From the NCBI GenBank assembly GCA_023846275.1, contig CM043870.1, positions 5,021,527-5,085,526 of the forward strand: 64,000 nucleotides of DNA, given 5' to 3'. This DNA comes from Vanilla planifolia. Its lineage: Eukaryota; Streptophyta; Magnoliopsida; Asparagales; Orchidaceae. The position numbers and the translations under genes are program-made. A model generated the notes under the pieces. The model ran no database searches. It saw only the letters and a program-made list of their open reading frames with translations, and was not told the origin of the DNA. This document shows positions 1 to 11,474 of the stretch, piece after piece (within the stretch, counting starts at the first letter, position 1; every line of letters starts with the position of its first letter).

Positions 1-1253
1 CTTTAAAGAAAGCTCTAAGAGAGGGAATAATAAGACAAGTGTTGGAGAAGAGCTACAATGATTTCATTTTTTTTATTCATTGTAGGAAGGATTCAATTAT
101 TGTGCTTGCTCTAAACAAAGAGAATAGCAAAATAAGGAGAAAGAAAAAAAATAGATAATTGAACCAAAGGTAGCTAGAAATAGAAATGATGGATAAGATA
201 AAATTCTTATGTGTGGTATAAAATTTCTCCATTCCCTTCCTATAACATGAAACCAAAGTTAAATGTTAAGAGCTAAAGTTGGAATTGGGTGTGAATGTCA
301 AGAGATAATATTTCTATCTCTCTCTAACTATCAAGATTGAGTTCACAAAGAGACAAAAGCTAGTGAGTCTATAACACCTAAAAAAGGCATAAAGTGATCA
401 TCAAATGATGTCCTAAAAGAGGAATAATTAGATAAGAAGTGACTTATGCACAAGACTTTTAGTAGTGCAAGAGTGAATAACCTTACTTTGATTATTAAGG
501 GTGAGATCTTCGTTTTTGTATGAGATACTATCAACATAAGATGCTAAAGTACCCTTTTAGAGTAAAATCTACTTGGATATAAGTATGTTATTGTAGTGGT
601 ATTGGGATGCTAACCAAGGAGAATGACCATTTGATAAGAATAAAACTCACTTGGGTCAAGATGGGACAAACCAAATTAATAATTTTAGGAATCATTAATT
701 TGCAAGTGAGGGACAAATTATGATGTTTATTAAATGTTTGTATTTAATTTTGAAATCCTTTATGTCATGAACACGGTAATACAAATGCAAGAGCTTTTAG
801 AAGGTTCAAATTCATGAATGAGCCTAAGTCTATATCTAGTCTAATGATCAGGCTTATTCCAACAATCATCTTTTAATAAATGATAAGTAGGCAAATATCC
901 TTACAAAGAGATCCAAAGCTAGCCTAAATGACTCATAACAAAATGTGTTTCACATAAAAATGTTAACATAACAAATCTCAACACTCTTACAATATCTTAT
1001 GGTTTTGTACATATTATATATTAAACAAAAACATACCATAAGATATTCATAAAATGAATTGTATATATTATACATTAATAAATAATGTATCATAAGCAAG
1101 TATTTGGTTTTACCTAATAGTATTTGATCATTACCCATTTTTATTATGCATATTATATGTTAATAATTAAAGTATCATATGGAAGTCTTAAAATAAGATT
1201 CAACAAAGGTAGCTTTACAAAAAGAAACTAAATGTGATATATTAATAAATAAT
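1..1253. other. AT-rich spacer with a dispersed-repeat copy
   Basis: No gene is seen. The segment is AT-rich, and every open frame is short and lacks a recognisable domain. Around 330-720 it contains phrases such as AGTAAAATCTACTTGG and ACTTGGGTCAAGATGGGACA. These recur in diverged form at about 4980-5340, 48090-48360, 48435-48650 and 58760-59030, so this part is one copy of a dispersed repeat. The same spacer resumes at 4268 after the solo LTR. Confidence 0.5.
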
Positions 1254-1258
1254 GTACC
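1254..1258. repeat. Target-site duplication GTACC, left copy
   Basis: GTACC directly precedes the TG of the solo LTR. The right copy, directly after its CA, is at 4263-4267. Confidence 0.85.
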
Positions 1259-1302
1259 TGTTACACCCCATTTTTTTTCCTAGGCTGATTTTTGGCATAC
1301 AC

Positions 1303-1303
<1 letters not shown>

Positions 1304-1331
<28 letters not shown>
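1304..1331. repeat. Poly(T) tract
   Basis: An uninterrupted run of T close to the left end of the solo LTR. Confidence 0.9.
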
Positions 1332-1334
<3 letters not shown>

Positions 1335-2255
1335 TATAGACAGCTCAGATCGTCCCATACCAACCTGAGTAGCCTACGAAAAACATAGGATATAACACAT
1401 CATTACACACCTACCTTCCTTAACAATGTGGATCCCATCTCCCGGGTACACCGTCAAGTCAGGTTCATGACTCCTGAGTTAACAGATGGACTCGCGCAAT
1501 GTTACTCCTACTAGACCAAATACTCCTTACCCACACCGGTAGGAGAACCGATCTAATAGAAGTCTGAACCCCCACGGTTAAGTTCCATAGTCATGTAATG
1601 ACCTCACCATCAAACGGAAGATATATAACATCCACAGATAAATGTAGCACTCCACTCACCATACTCCAAGACAATAAGATAAGACAGTAAATGGAACTAC
1701 ATTACAAGAATAAGATACAAGTCCACAAGTGTAATATTGTTCATCCAGATACATAATTCCGAATTACCCTCAAATTATATGTAACATATGAGAATAACAG
1801 TCTCACTGAAACATCCAACAGCAACAATCAACTAACCAGAATATCTCAGACAATCACCAATCAGAAATCCTTCACAAGCCTGCTGACCACGATCCCACCT
1901 AATCCAGTAGCGTCAAGTCTGCCGAGCCACTGAAAATATATAATACAGGAATGAGCTACTCCCAGTAGGAAAGTCAGCTAGTAAAACTCACATGCAAGAG
2001 AAGGATAATAGCAAAAATACAGGAATACAGCATAACAATGTACGGTGGATAGGCACTCTCAGTCCCAGACTCCGACCAACCACAGCCACCCCAGTCACAC
2101 CAGAGTAGCTCTCCTCTGGGCTACCAGGCAACGTGCCAGTGGGAACGCCCATCTCGAAACACGCATGGCGCCTAAGCACCCGACACCGCAGTGTCTCTCG
2201 TCAATCAATCTCCTGGAGACTACAGACAGATCCAGTCACATAATCTCTAGCCAAC

Positions 2256-2355
2256 GTGAGACACCCCTGCCACCCTAAGGCGCGCAGGCCTACACACTTG
2301 GCTAGCCACTGCGAGACACCCCTGCCACCCTCAGGCGCGCAGGCCTACACACATG
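2256..2355. repeat. Tandem repeat, 55-bp unit, two copies
   Basis: The unit begins GAGACACCCCTGCCACCCT and runs through GCGCGCAGGCCTACACAC. It starts at 2258 and again at 2313. It lies inside the 3-kb solo LTR. The two copies differ at only a few positions. Confidence 0.85.
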
Positions 2356-2980
2356 GACCAGGAGAGATTGACTCAGCCACCGTCCCAAGGAGTCCTCTAC
2401 CAACAACTTCCATAGAAGCTCACGCCCCTACAGTCATTGCCAATCTCTAACTCCAAGATTCGGCAACATGTGTCCAGGTACAACAAGGCGTATACCAGTC
2501 CACATGTATACTGTGGAAGCTAAGTCCGAACCGCACAGTTACCTACCACAACTACCCTAAAACATCATATAGGGTCTATAGTAGTCCGGTCCAATATGCC
2601 AATCCATGAAATATGCCAATACTGAATAAACTGACTCAATCCATGCCGTTGCCATCAAAGCAACACAATTGTCAATTACTGACTGTTCTGGTAGCATCCG
2701 TGTACCATATCTTTGTCTGACTGTTTCCAGCTGTACTGTCATCACTGATAACATTTTTCCCCACTTCAGGAAATTTTTAAATTCCAATTTCAATTTCCGC
2801 CCTTTATCCATTTTCCGAAATTCGAAATAAATTTCCGAATTTAAATTCCACATATATCCTTTTTCCAAAAATTCGGATTAATTTTCGAATTTAATTTTTC
2901 GCTTATCCTTTTTATTTCCGAAAATTCGGATTAATAATAAATTTCTGAATTTTCCTTCCGCTTCTCTCTCCTCCGCGCCG

Positions 2981-3148
2981 CGCCGTTCGTCCGCGCCGAC
3001 TCCCGCTGAACCGGTTTTCGCTGCCGGTTCGGCTTTCGCGCCGTTCGTCCGCGCCGAATCCCGCGGAACCGGTTTTCGCTGCCGGTTCGGCTTTCGCGCC
3101 GTTCGTCCGCGCCGAATCCCGCTGAACCGGTTTTCGCTGCCGGTTCGG
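2981..3148. repeat. GC-rich tandem repeat, 58-bp unit, almost three copies
   Basis: The unit contains CGCCGTTCGTCCGCGCCGA followed by GAACCGGTTTTCGCTGCC and GGTTCGGCTTTCG. It repeats nearly perfectly inside the solo LTR. The near identity of the units suggests recent amplification. Open frames crossing it are by-products of the repeat, not genes. Confidence 0.9.
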
Positions 3149-3801
3149 AACTCTCGCGCTGAACCGCGACACCGCCGAACCAATTTCTTAATAATCCGTT
3201 AATCGGATTAATTTTAATTACTAATAAAATGGCGTAAATATCATTAATTACTTAATTAGATTTGATATTATCTAAACTCTTCTCCTTTCTCGGTCCGAAG
3301 CCCGCGAAACCCTAGCCGCCGCCATCGCCGACCATTACGATCCTTCCGTCGATTTCCGGCGACTGCGAACAAGGAGAACAATTTCCTAACATGCTCTTAA
3401 GCATCAATAAATTTTTTTTTTTCGGCGAAATGGGAATTTTTCCAGGAAATTCCGAAATTTGCAAAAGACACAAATTAGCATTCAATTAAATCCGATTTTC
3501 ATCCACATGCTTGTTTTCATTAAGCAAAGTATTTCATGCTTTTAATTTTCTACTAAATCACTAATTTAAACTGAATTTCCTACCTCAACGACGCCGGCGA
3601 CGGTGAACTTCGTCCGTAGCTCGCCGCAGCTCCTCGCCGAACGAATCCGGTACGAATTGACTCTCCTCGTTCCCGTGAATCTCCAGGCACAAAAAGCCCC
3701 TTGCCAGGCCGCCGGAATCACGCGCCGTACGCCGGAAAAACTCTCTCTATCGGTCGGCCGAACAAACCCTAATCGTTTCGCGAGGGTTTTATATTTCTGG
3801 C

Positions 3802-3900
3802 CGACACGGTGAAACCCATTACGCGCCGTTGACACGCTTTCGACACGGTAAGCACCCGATACGCGCTGTCGACACGCTATCGACACGGTAAGCACCCGAT
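3802..3900. repeat. Tandem repeat, 40-bp unit, two copies plus a partial one
   Basis: The unit runs from ACGCGCYGTYGACACGCTWT to CGACACGGTAAGCACCCGAT. Full copies are at 3821-3860 and 3861-3900, with a partial copy just before. It lies in the right third of the solo LTR. Confidence 0.85.
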
Positions 3901-4267
3901 CAGCCGGTTCAATCCCAACCGTCGATCACGACCGTCCGATCAGCTTATCAGAACGCACGCGCAAACTCACTCGGCGAACCGTCTCCGCCTCCGCTGAACC
4001 GTTCCGGTCCGGTTCACGCGCGGTAAACCAATTTCCGGTTTAATTTAAATGGATTTTCGAATTTCTAAAAATCCAATAAATCTAATTAAACAGGGAAAAT
4101 TAATTAAAAATTCCTCGGTGCTCCGAAAAATTCCCAAAAGATTTCAGAAATTCCAATAGCCTACAATTGAGTTCCTGGCTCATCCTACTGTCGATTCGAA
4201 ATCATCCAAGCCACAATTAATTTATTAAAGATCAAATACATAAAATTTTACCGGGTATAACAGTACC

Positions 4268-6310
4268 ATATTTTAATCTTGAGGTTTATATGTTTATCTC
4301 AATAAAATATTTGTTCTCCTGCATATTTTTTCATTTAAACTAGACATAAAATTTTTTAATAATAACAAATTGTGCATTAAGCTTATGGACACTTCCCTTA
4401 ACAATGTATAAGTCAAGTAAACTAAACATATTATATGCAAATAATATCATACCATAAGTAAATCACTTACTTGACATGCTTTAACAAAGAAAAGAGAAAC
4501 GTATCATATGTTAACAAATAACATATTATGCATTCAATGTATTTTACTATGATTGTAAAAACATATTCTATTAAGATCTCTTATCAAACTAAGAGTTGAA
4601 TGATAAAGATATATTTGCATAACTAATATATTTTAAAAAAGCACATGATTGATATAGGAATGCAATTGAGTATGCAAGATGAAATATATAAACAAATGAT
4701 CTTAAGTGTCATAAGTATATTAATATAAGTATTGACATAACTCTCTAAAGCAAAATAAAAGATACAAAAAAAAAACAATTGTCACACCTTCATCCATATC
4801 TCCAACAATGTGAAATTCTTTAGCTTTTATAATCTCTCATGGTGAAGTACATTGTCAAAACATCACTTAAATATCTTCTAACACTCCTAAGAAAATAATA
4901 TCAAAGCACAACATTAGTAAATACCAATATGTGGTTTCATTATCATCAAGCTCCTACATGATGCCATGGGTTAACAATAATACCTTAACATAATAAGATC
5001 ACGATGTCTTAAAGAGGGTAGGGAGCAAATCACATGAGTAAGAGTATGGCTTTTATTAATAGAATTCTAAGAGTGTAGGGATGAATTATCACACATCAAT
5101 TATTAAGGGAGATATTTTGGCTTTTATATAAGTTATTATTGTCTTAAAAAGTCAAGATTCCTTTGTGGCGAAAATCTACTTAGGTCTAATAGGAATTCTA
5201 TAGTTAAGCATACTATGATGATAGTAATATTGATATTAGTGACTAAAGAGAAAGGCTCTTTAAGATGGACAACTTAATTGAGTCATGTTGAGATGACCCA
5301 TGGGAATAATATCTTGATATAATAAAATCAAGATATCACAATATATATCAATTTATATGGTTAAGATGAAAAAGTGGATGAAAAGACAAGATTATGAAGC
5401 ACACAATAAAATTATCTTAATCATATTATTTTGAATAAATATTTTCTATAATAAATGATCATTGCTCTTCATGTAAGTAATCATCATCCATCTTTAATAC
5501 TAGTAATCTACAAAGTTATAAATAATGAAAACCATTGCATTTAAATAATCTTATGAAGTTTTAAGCCTCACTTGACTACAAAGACAAACTCATCCTTAGA
5601 GATTGAGATTTAATTAGGGGGCTATTGAAGTTTGAGTGGTTTAAAAGGCCTAATATGCTTGGGTGTTAGACTAAGAACTTTGATAACAAAATAAAACTAA
5701 ATATAAAAATTGAAATGAAATCCAAATAAATAAATTATCAAATATTTTTAGCTAGATCAAGAATTCAATGTTATAAATGACTAAAGTATTCATTATAGAT
5801 CACCTCCAAAAACTATTATGATGTAAGACAAATTAAATTTTAAAATCATTAACAAAGATTTAAAAATTAAAATTTAATTTCACTAAATGAGTTACTCACA
5901 AATTCAAAAATTAAATTCTCATTAGGCAAAATGGATCCAACAATAAAATTATTGACAACAAATTAAGAGATCATAAAAATGGCTATTAATATAGTTCATA
6001 TTTAAAAATTACAAATCATAGGAATCATGGCTTGCAACAAAAGCTATGAATCACAAATAGAAATAATCATAGAAAGAAAAGTAGAATGCACATATGAGGA
6101 CAAGAGCAAATCACAAGATTAAACATAATTTATCACTTTATATAGAAACAAGAGTTTAGATCAAGGATTAATTTTCCTTAAAATAAAATTTTTTATTGAA
6201 CCTCAACTACAAAACTTAGTTTTCATGCATTCTATATTTAGTCGATTAGACCCAAAGAGGATAAATGAATAGAACAAGATCTTAAAGACTTCACTTGGAA
6301 ACCTTATAAT
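4268..6310. other. AT-rich spacer, no gene seen
   Basis: Continuation of the spacer interrupted by the solo LTR. About 4980-5340 shares a dispersed repeat with 330-720 and other sites; its signature is TCTACTTAGGTC followed by AATAATATCTTGATATAATAA. No frame encodes a recognisable protein. Confidence 0.5.
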
Positions 6311-6416
6311 ACACACGCACGCATGCACAAGCACACGCACACACACTCGTGTGCACATACATACACACACACACACACAACGCAACACATACACACACAC
6401 ACATAGAGAGAGAGAG
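6311..6416. repeat. Compound microsatellite (AC)n / (AG)n
   Basis: Interrupted CA/AC repeats running into an AGAGAG tract. The open frame across it (Cys/Val-rich on the minus strand) is a repeat artefact. Confidence 0.9.
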
Positions 6417-6842
6417 ACAGAATATATTAGAAGAAAAAATGAAGGTGAATAAATGTTAGCAAAAAATATGTTAAAGGCCCTCCTCTTTAGGCCTACCTTA
6501 GAAACCCTCTAATAAAGTCCCTATGAGAAATCGATCCAAATGATTCAAATATCTTAATTAAGAGACATAAAAGTCTAAATACCATATCATCCCTATCTCA
6601 TGACCTAGTTGACCTAAAGACCTAATAAGTGTTTCATCTATATATTGGCTACTCTTATTTCATAAAATTAATTAAAATAGATATAAAATCTAAAAAAATT
6701 ACAAAATATATGAAATAGAATAGATTGAATTAATAAATTATTTGCATGATTTAATATTTTAGATCATATCTAAAGTTAATTTGAACTCAATAAATACTCA
6801 AATATATGAAAAGCTTTCAAAAAATTATTAATTGTCCAAGAT

Positions 6843-7200
6843 CACTTGACAGGTTAATTAGATCTTAATAAATTAATAATGAGACCCATTATGATTTTTA
6901 TATACTATCTCAATAATTTAAAATTATCTATTTTTTATCTTATATAAAATAACGTGTGATTATTTCAAATTCAAGAAATTAAGATTTAAGAAACAAAAAT
7001 AATCTAAATTCAAAAAAGCTCACTTAATAGGTTAATTAGATCTTAATAAATTAATAATGAGACCCATTATGATTTTTATGTACTATCTCAATAATTTAAA
7101 ATTATCTATTTTTCTATCTTATATAAAATAAATTGTGATTATTTCAAATTCAAGAAATTAAGATTTAAGAAACAAAAATAATCTAAATTCAAAAAAGCTC
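6843..7200. repeat. Tandem duplication, 178-bp unit, two copies
   Basis: The phrase AGGTTAATTAGATCTTAATA begins at 6851 and again at 7029. The next roughly 165 bases match almost perfectly, ending in AAATTCAAAAAAGCTC in both copies. The unit is AT-rich and noncoding. The high identity suggests a recent local duplication. Confidence 0.9.
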
Positions 7201-10200
7201 GATTTCAAGTTTATGTAATGAAAAATTCAAAATTTCAAGATTTCTCAAATTTAAGCATTTAGAGATATATTTATATCTCTTTTGGTTTCTCTTATCTTTC
7301 ATATTATTTTATTGAGATAGGTCTAGAGTTCTAAAAGTTAATTAAATCCCTATGAATGTAAGATAATTTCTTTTAGATTTTGTCAAATTTTAGAACCTTT
7401 CTAGGATTTTATCTATTCCATGTATGCATTAGAAAACTTCTCTTATAATACATAAGCTAGTCTTTTCCATTATCCAAATCTAGATCCTTATTCAAACAAA
7501 CATCAATTGTTTCTTGTGAATGTCACTACCTAATCACATCCCTCCACTCAAAATCTCCACATAAGTATCATCAAAGCTTAGGTATGTCACTCACTAAAAG
7601 TAACCCTTTTTGCTTATTTCTTTATCTTGCCATGTTCTTCATTGTCTCTATTATTTGATCATCCTTATGTTTTATGAGACAAATCTTAAATATTTAATAT
7701 TTTATTCTAATAAATTAGTTTAGTATAAAATAAGTTTACTTGCAAAGAACAAGTCATGTATTTTTGAAATTAGTGAATTAATGATTTCTAAATTATCTTA
7801 TAGTGTTCAATAAGTTTCAAGGGCTAAAGATATACACATCAAATTTGAAAAGATTTTTTTATTATGAAATAGAATGCTAATTTGTTGATTATTAATTATA
7901 AAGCATATTTTTCTATTCAAATCCTACTTAAATTATTCCTTGATTTTGAAAACATGATTCGATTTTTAGATCATTTAATCTTTTCAAACCATCCAAATTT
8001 GTTTAATCGTTTCCTTGATTTATGATACATATAAGTATCTATTTTTCAATCACTTAATCCTTTTATTAGTTGAATCCTTTTTATGCATCTTTGTGAAAAT
8101 TTATGTTAAGTTAATTATTAAATTTTGGATAAATTAAAATAAATATTTCTATTATATATATATATGTATATATATATCCTAAGCTACATCCAAAGTATGT
8201 GCCCAAGTGCAAAGTTCTTTAATGATCGTCTGATCAAATCCAATATATATATTTTCAATCAAATGATCCATATTTCATCCCATATGATCGGATGGCCTAG
8301 ATCTAATCTGTCCAAATCCAATCGTCATAACTCATCTATTTTTATAGCCATTGAGTAGATGATCGAGATCTTCTCTAGTAGAATCCGATGGCCTTGGTCG
8401 ATCTAGCCTAATAATTAATTCCCTATTAGTTACTTGTGTTGTTGTGTTAGACATTTTGGAAAAAAAAAATTCAAGATATTTGGAAGAACTTTTTAAACTG
8501 TTTGGTAGTACCTTTTGAAACAGTTTTTTTCTTGTATTTTTAACAATTATAATAAAAAAATTTCTATATAAACCTAACCATTATTCATGAAAATGACTAA
8601 TAAATGTGAACAAAATTTTAAGATCTCGAAAAACTGCTGCATCATATTTTACTAACGTAACAATCTCCTAGTAGCATTTACAACTTAGTACTACTTGAAA
8701 TTTTAAATTCTTTCAACTAAGTCTAAATCTTTTAACTTTTTATTCTATCACTTTTTTTCATAATTTTGAGTTATTTATGTCTTTTTCTATTCATCAATAA
8801 TTATAAGAAAAATTTTACTTTTATAAAAATTTACTTATTTGTTGTATTTTTTTCCCTTTGGGTTGGGTGGCCCGATATTTGCAAAAACCCAAGTTCACTT
8901 TGATCTCATAAAGATTCGAGTTGGGGTTAAGCTCGTGAAAGCCCATGTTATAGTTGAACCAATAAAAGCTAGTAGATTTGAGGTAAATTGTAAAAAAGAA
9001 AATCTTATGTTAGAGATAAATTGTAAGAAAAAATCTCAAATTATAGTTCTTTTAAAAGTGGAGTTTATTTTTACCTTAATTGGGAGTAAATTTAGGTTCT
9101 AATGTAAATCAAATCACCTAAAATTTTTAGTGTATCATTTCAATTTTTTTATTTTTTTATAAAAAATTATAAATTAATATTTTTATAAATCAAAGTTTTT
9201 AATAAATACAAAATTATTTTTATAAAGAATTTTCTAAAACTAAATAAGATTAAAAAAATTAGTAAAATATTTTAAAACACACGATTAACTCCCTTCTTAT
9301 GGAATTTGTATACACTCATTTTATTTCATCTACCCAAACCAATGCTCAACTTAATGCTCTCAACTTGCACTTTAGCAACACTGATTGCATTTGCCTTGCT
9401 TCCTCTATATAACCCATGCTCAAACAAAACTTTTATCACCTTCAACCATGTCTCAATATAGTTATTGTTAATTGAATATATTGCTAACTAACCCCTCAAC
9501 AATGATTGAATCTATTGAAGTAAGAACCATCATGCAATTATTATCATTCATAGCCATGGTCAAACCATTGTTTGCTTTAAACCAACCTAACACGACTTAC
9601 CTTTCCACAAGCATACCCACATCATCACATTTTTAATATTCCACCTCCATTAATGAGCTTTTAAAATATGATAAAAATTTGCACAAACTTTAGAAAAATA
9701 TAATAACAAAAGTGAATGTCATAATGCCTACGAAGAGTGATCTAACAAATGTTAAATTTTGCATTAAGCTATATAAGAAGTCTAACAAATGGAAAATGAG
9801 CACAGTAGTTGACATAAATGAACGAAAGGATGTATGCACAAATAAATATCTCTTTGCATAGAAGATAATATTGTAGATGACATCCACAATAAGAATTATA
9901 ATGGGAGTGCTACCACAAGGTGTTGTTGACATGTATGCAATCATGTGATAACTAGTGTGGTTGACATGCTTGAACTATGTAGAAACTAAGACTTGGTGCT
10001 ACTTGTGTGATTACTCCGTTCTAGTCAAAGTTCACATGAGCATGTCTCCTCATCTAGATGAGCCAAATTCTATTTCTTCTTCATGAGCTGCACCTACTAA
10101 TCATATCGCCTTTTTTAACCATTAGGAAAATGGAATGTTGAATAAGTTCTAATGATGAAAACCTACAAACAATGAATTATGAAGGGCCACAAAATGATTA

Positions 10201-11155
10201 GACGAGATGGTGGTCAATTGAGCAAAAATCTTTGATTTATTAAGGAGTAGCATGACACCTAAACTTTCAAACCAATTTTAATGAGAGAGTACTGGATGTG
10301 AAGCCAGTGGTAGATGACGAATTAATGGTGTTAATGTTGACAAAAAGAGTTAATGATAAAGGTAAACACAAAGGGAGTTTAGGACATGTTATGAGCCAAG
10401 GTTGACAAGATTAAAGCACAAAAAATGAGATTAAATCTCAAGAATATCAAAATATTGAAGTTTTAGATATCTAAAATATATAATTATCATCAAGATTTTA
10501 CCTTAATTTTGTGTTTGTTTAGAGGGAAACGTCAAAAGCATTAACATTTGTCTTAATTATGTTAAACCACCCAACAAGATCAAATAAAATAAAATTTAAA
10601 GCATAAAGATTGCATAAGAGCAAAATCTGTCATTGTTAAGTTATATGTGATTCTAAGAATGCTTACTAATTAAACTTTAAGCAACAAAGAACTCAAAGAA
10701 GACCCATTTTTGTACCACTTAAAAGATGGATATATACATAAATAAAGAAAGAGAGATTTGGTTTCCAAAGCTTAAAGAGCTTAAAAGCTCTTGTTATGAT
10801 ATGTAGTAGGCCTCTTTAGAGTAAGAATCACATTCAAAATGCACATATTCATGTTTTTACATTTTTGTGAAGCTTACTATTTTGAAAAATTGGAAAACAA
10901 AAAAGCCTTTTAAAGTAGGTGTTGTGAAAGTAGCTCCCTTTGCCTTACAAAAAGGCCTTGCATCCCCACCTTGTAAAGATAAAGATAAATTAAAACATCC
11001 CATCCAACATCAATTCATTGATGGGTTTTATAACATTGTATAACACACTCTATCACTTCATTTTTGACTTTAATGAAATACAAATATAAACATGGAATTC
11101 GTTTAGAAATGGTTGTTAAGTACTATAGAATACCTTCTTATGTGCTTTCTGTTGT
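7201..11155. other. AT-rich spacer with no supported gene
   Basis: Noncoding AT-rich sequence with a short (TA)n tract near 8153-8176. Short open frames (for example 8839-9102 plus and 9690-9944 minus) have no recognisable motif and have spacer-like composition. Confidence 0.5.
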
Positions 11156-11474
11156 TTGGAAAGTTACGTTCATGAAGTTGTTCATTATAGTATATTAACA
11201 AAAAGAGACTTTTTACAAGAATCTCCATACAGTGTTGCAGCTCTTTACATCCCAATTCTAGAAGAGAGCAACGCTTACAAGCTCATATCTGAGGTCTGCT
11301 TCGCACCTTTTCGTGCATTTACTATAATACAACTGCTATGGTCAACATAACTGACGTTTCAGGGCAATAGATGGAACTGCAATTTGACTTTGGTTGAATG
11401 TTATTGCTTAGATTCATTGCTTGGGTGTACAGTGGAAGTTGAATGGTCCCCCAACCTAACCCATTGTTAAGTAT
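11156..11474 (+). other. Unresolved exon-like pieces
   Basis: About 11156-11300 is open on the plus strand and reads in part SPYSVAALYIPILEESNAYK, with unusually protein-like composition for this region. It is followed by a possible donor, and then by a possible acceptor (TTTCAG near 11363) leading into another short open stretch ending near 11473. I recognise no family and no start. It could be a relic of a gene or chance. Confidence 0.15.

Larger units (their letters stand above)
1259..4262. mobile_element. Solo LTR, about 3.0 kb, long-LTR (probably Ty3/gypsy) family
   Basis: The block starts TGTTACACCCC and ends GGGTATAACA, so its ends form an imperfect inverted repeat with TG...CA. It is flanked by the 5-bp duplication GTACC (1254-1258 and 4263-4267), which marks an LTR-retrotransposon integration. 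No second copy, primer-binding site or gag/pol-like frame is present, so it is best read as a solo LTR left by recombination between the two LTRs. LTRs this long that start TGTnACnCCC are typical of Tekay/Del-type chromoviruses. That family assignment is inference; Tat/Ogre elements also have long LTRs. It carries three internal tandem repeats and a GC-rich core quite unlike its AT-rich surroundings. The intact TSD suggests it is not very old. Confidence 0.85.

Noticed and set aside
2878-3183. Two overlapping Arg/Ala/Gly-rich open frames on the minus strand
   Set aside because: They are translations of the 58-bp GC-rich tandem repeat in the solo LTR. Both frames stay open only because the unit is repeated.
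6203-6400. Cys/Val-rich open frame
   Set aside because: Translation of an (AC)n microsatellite.
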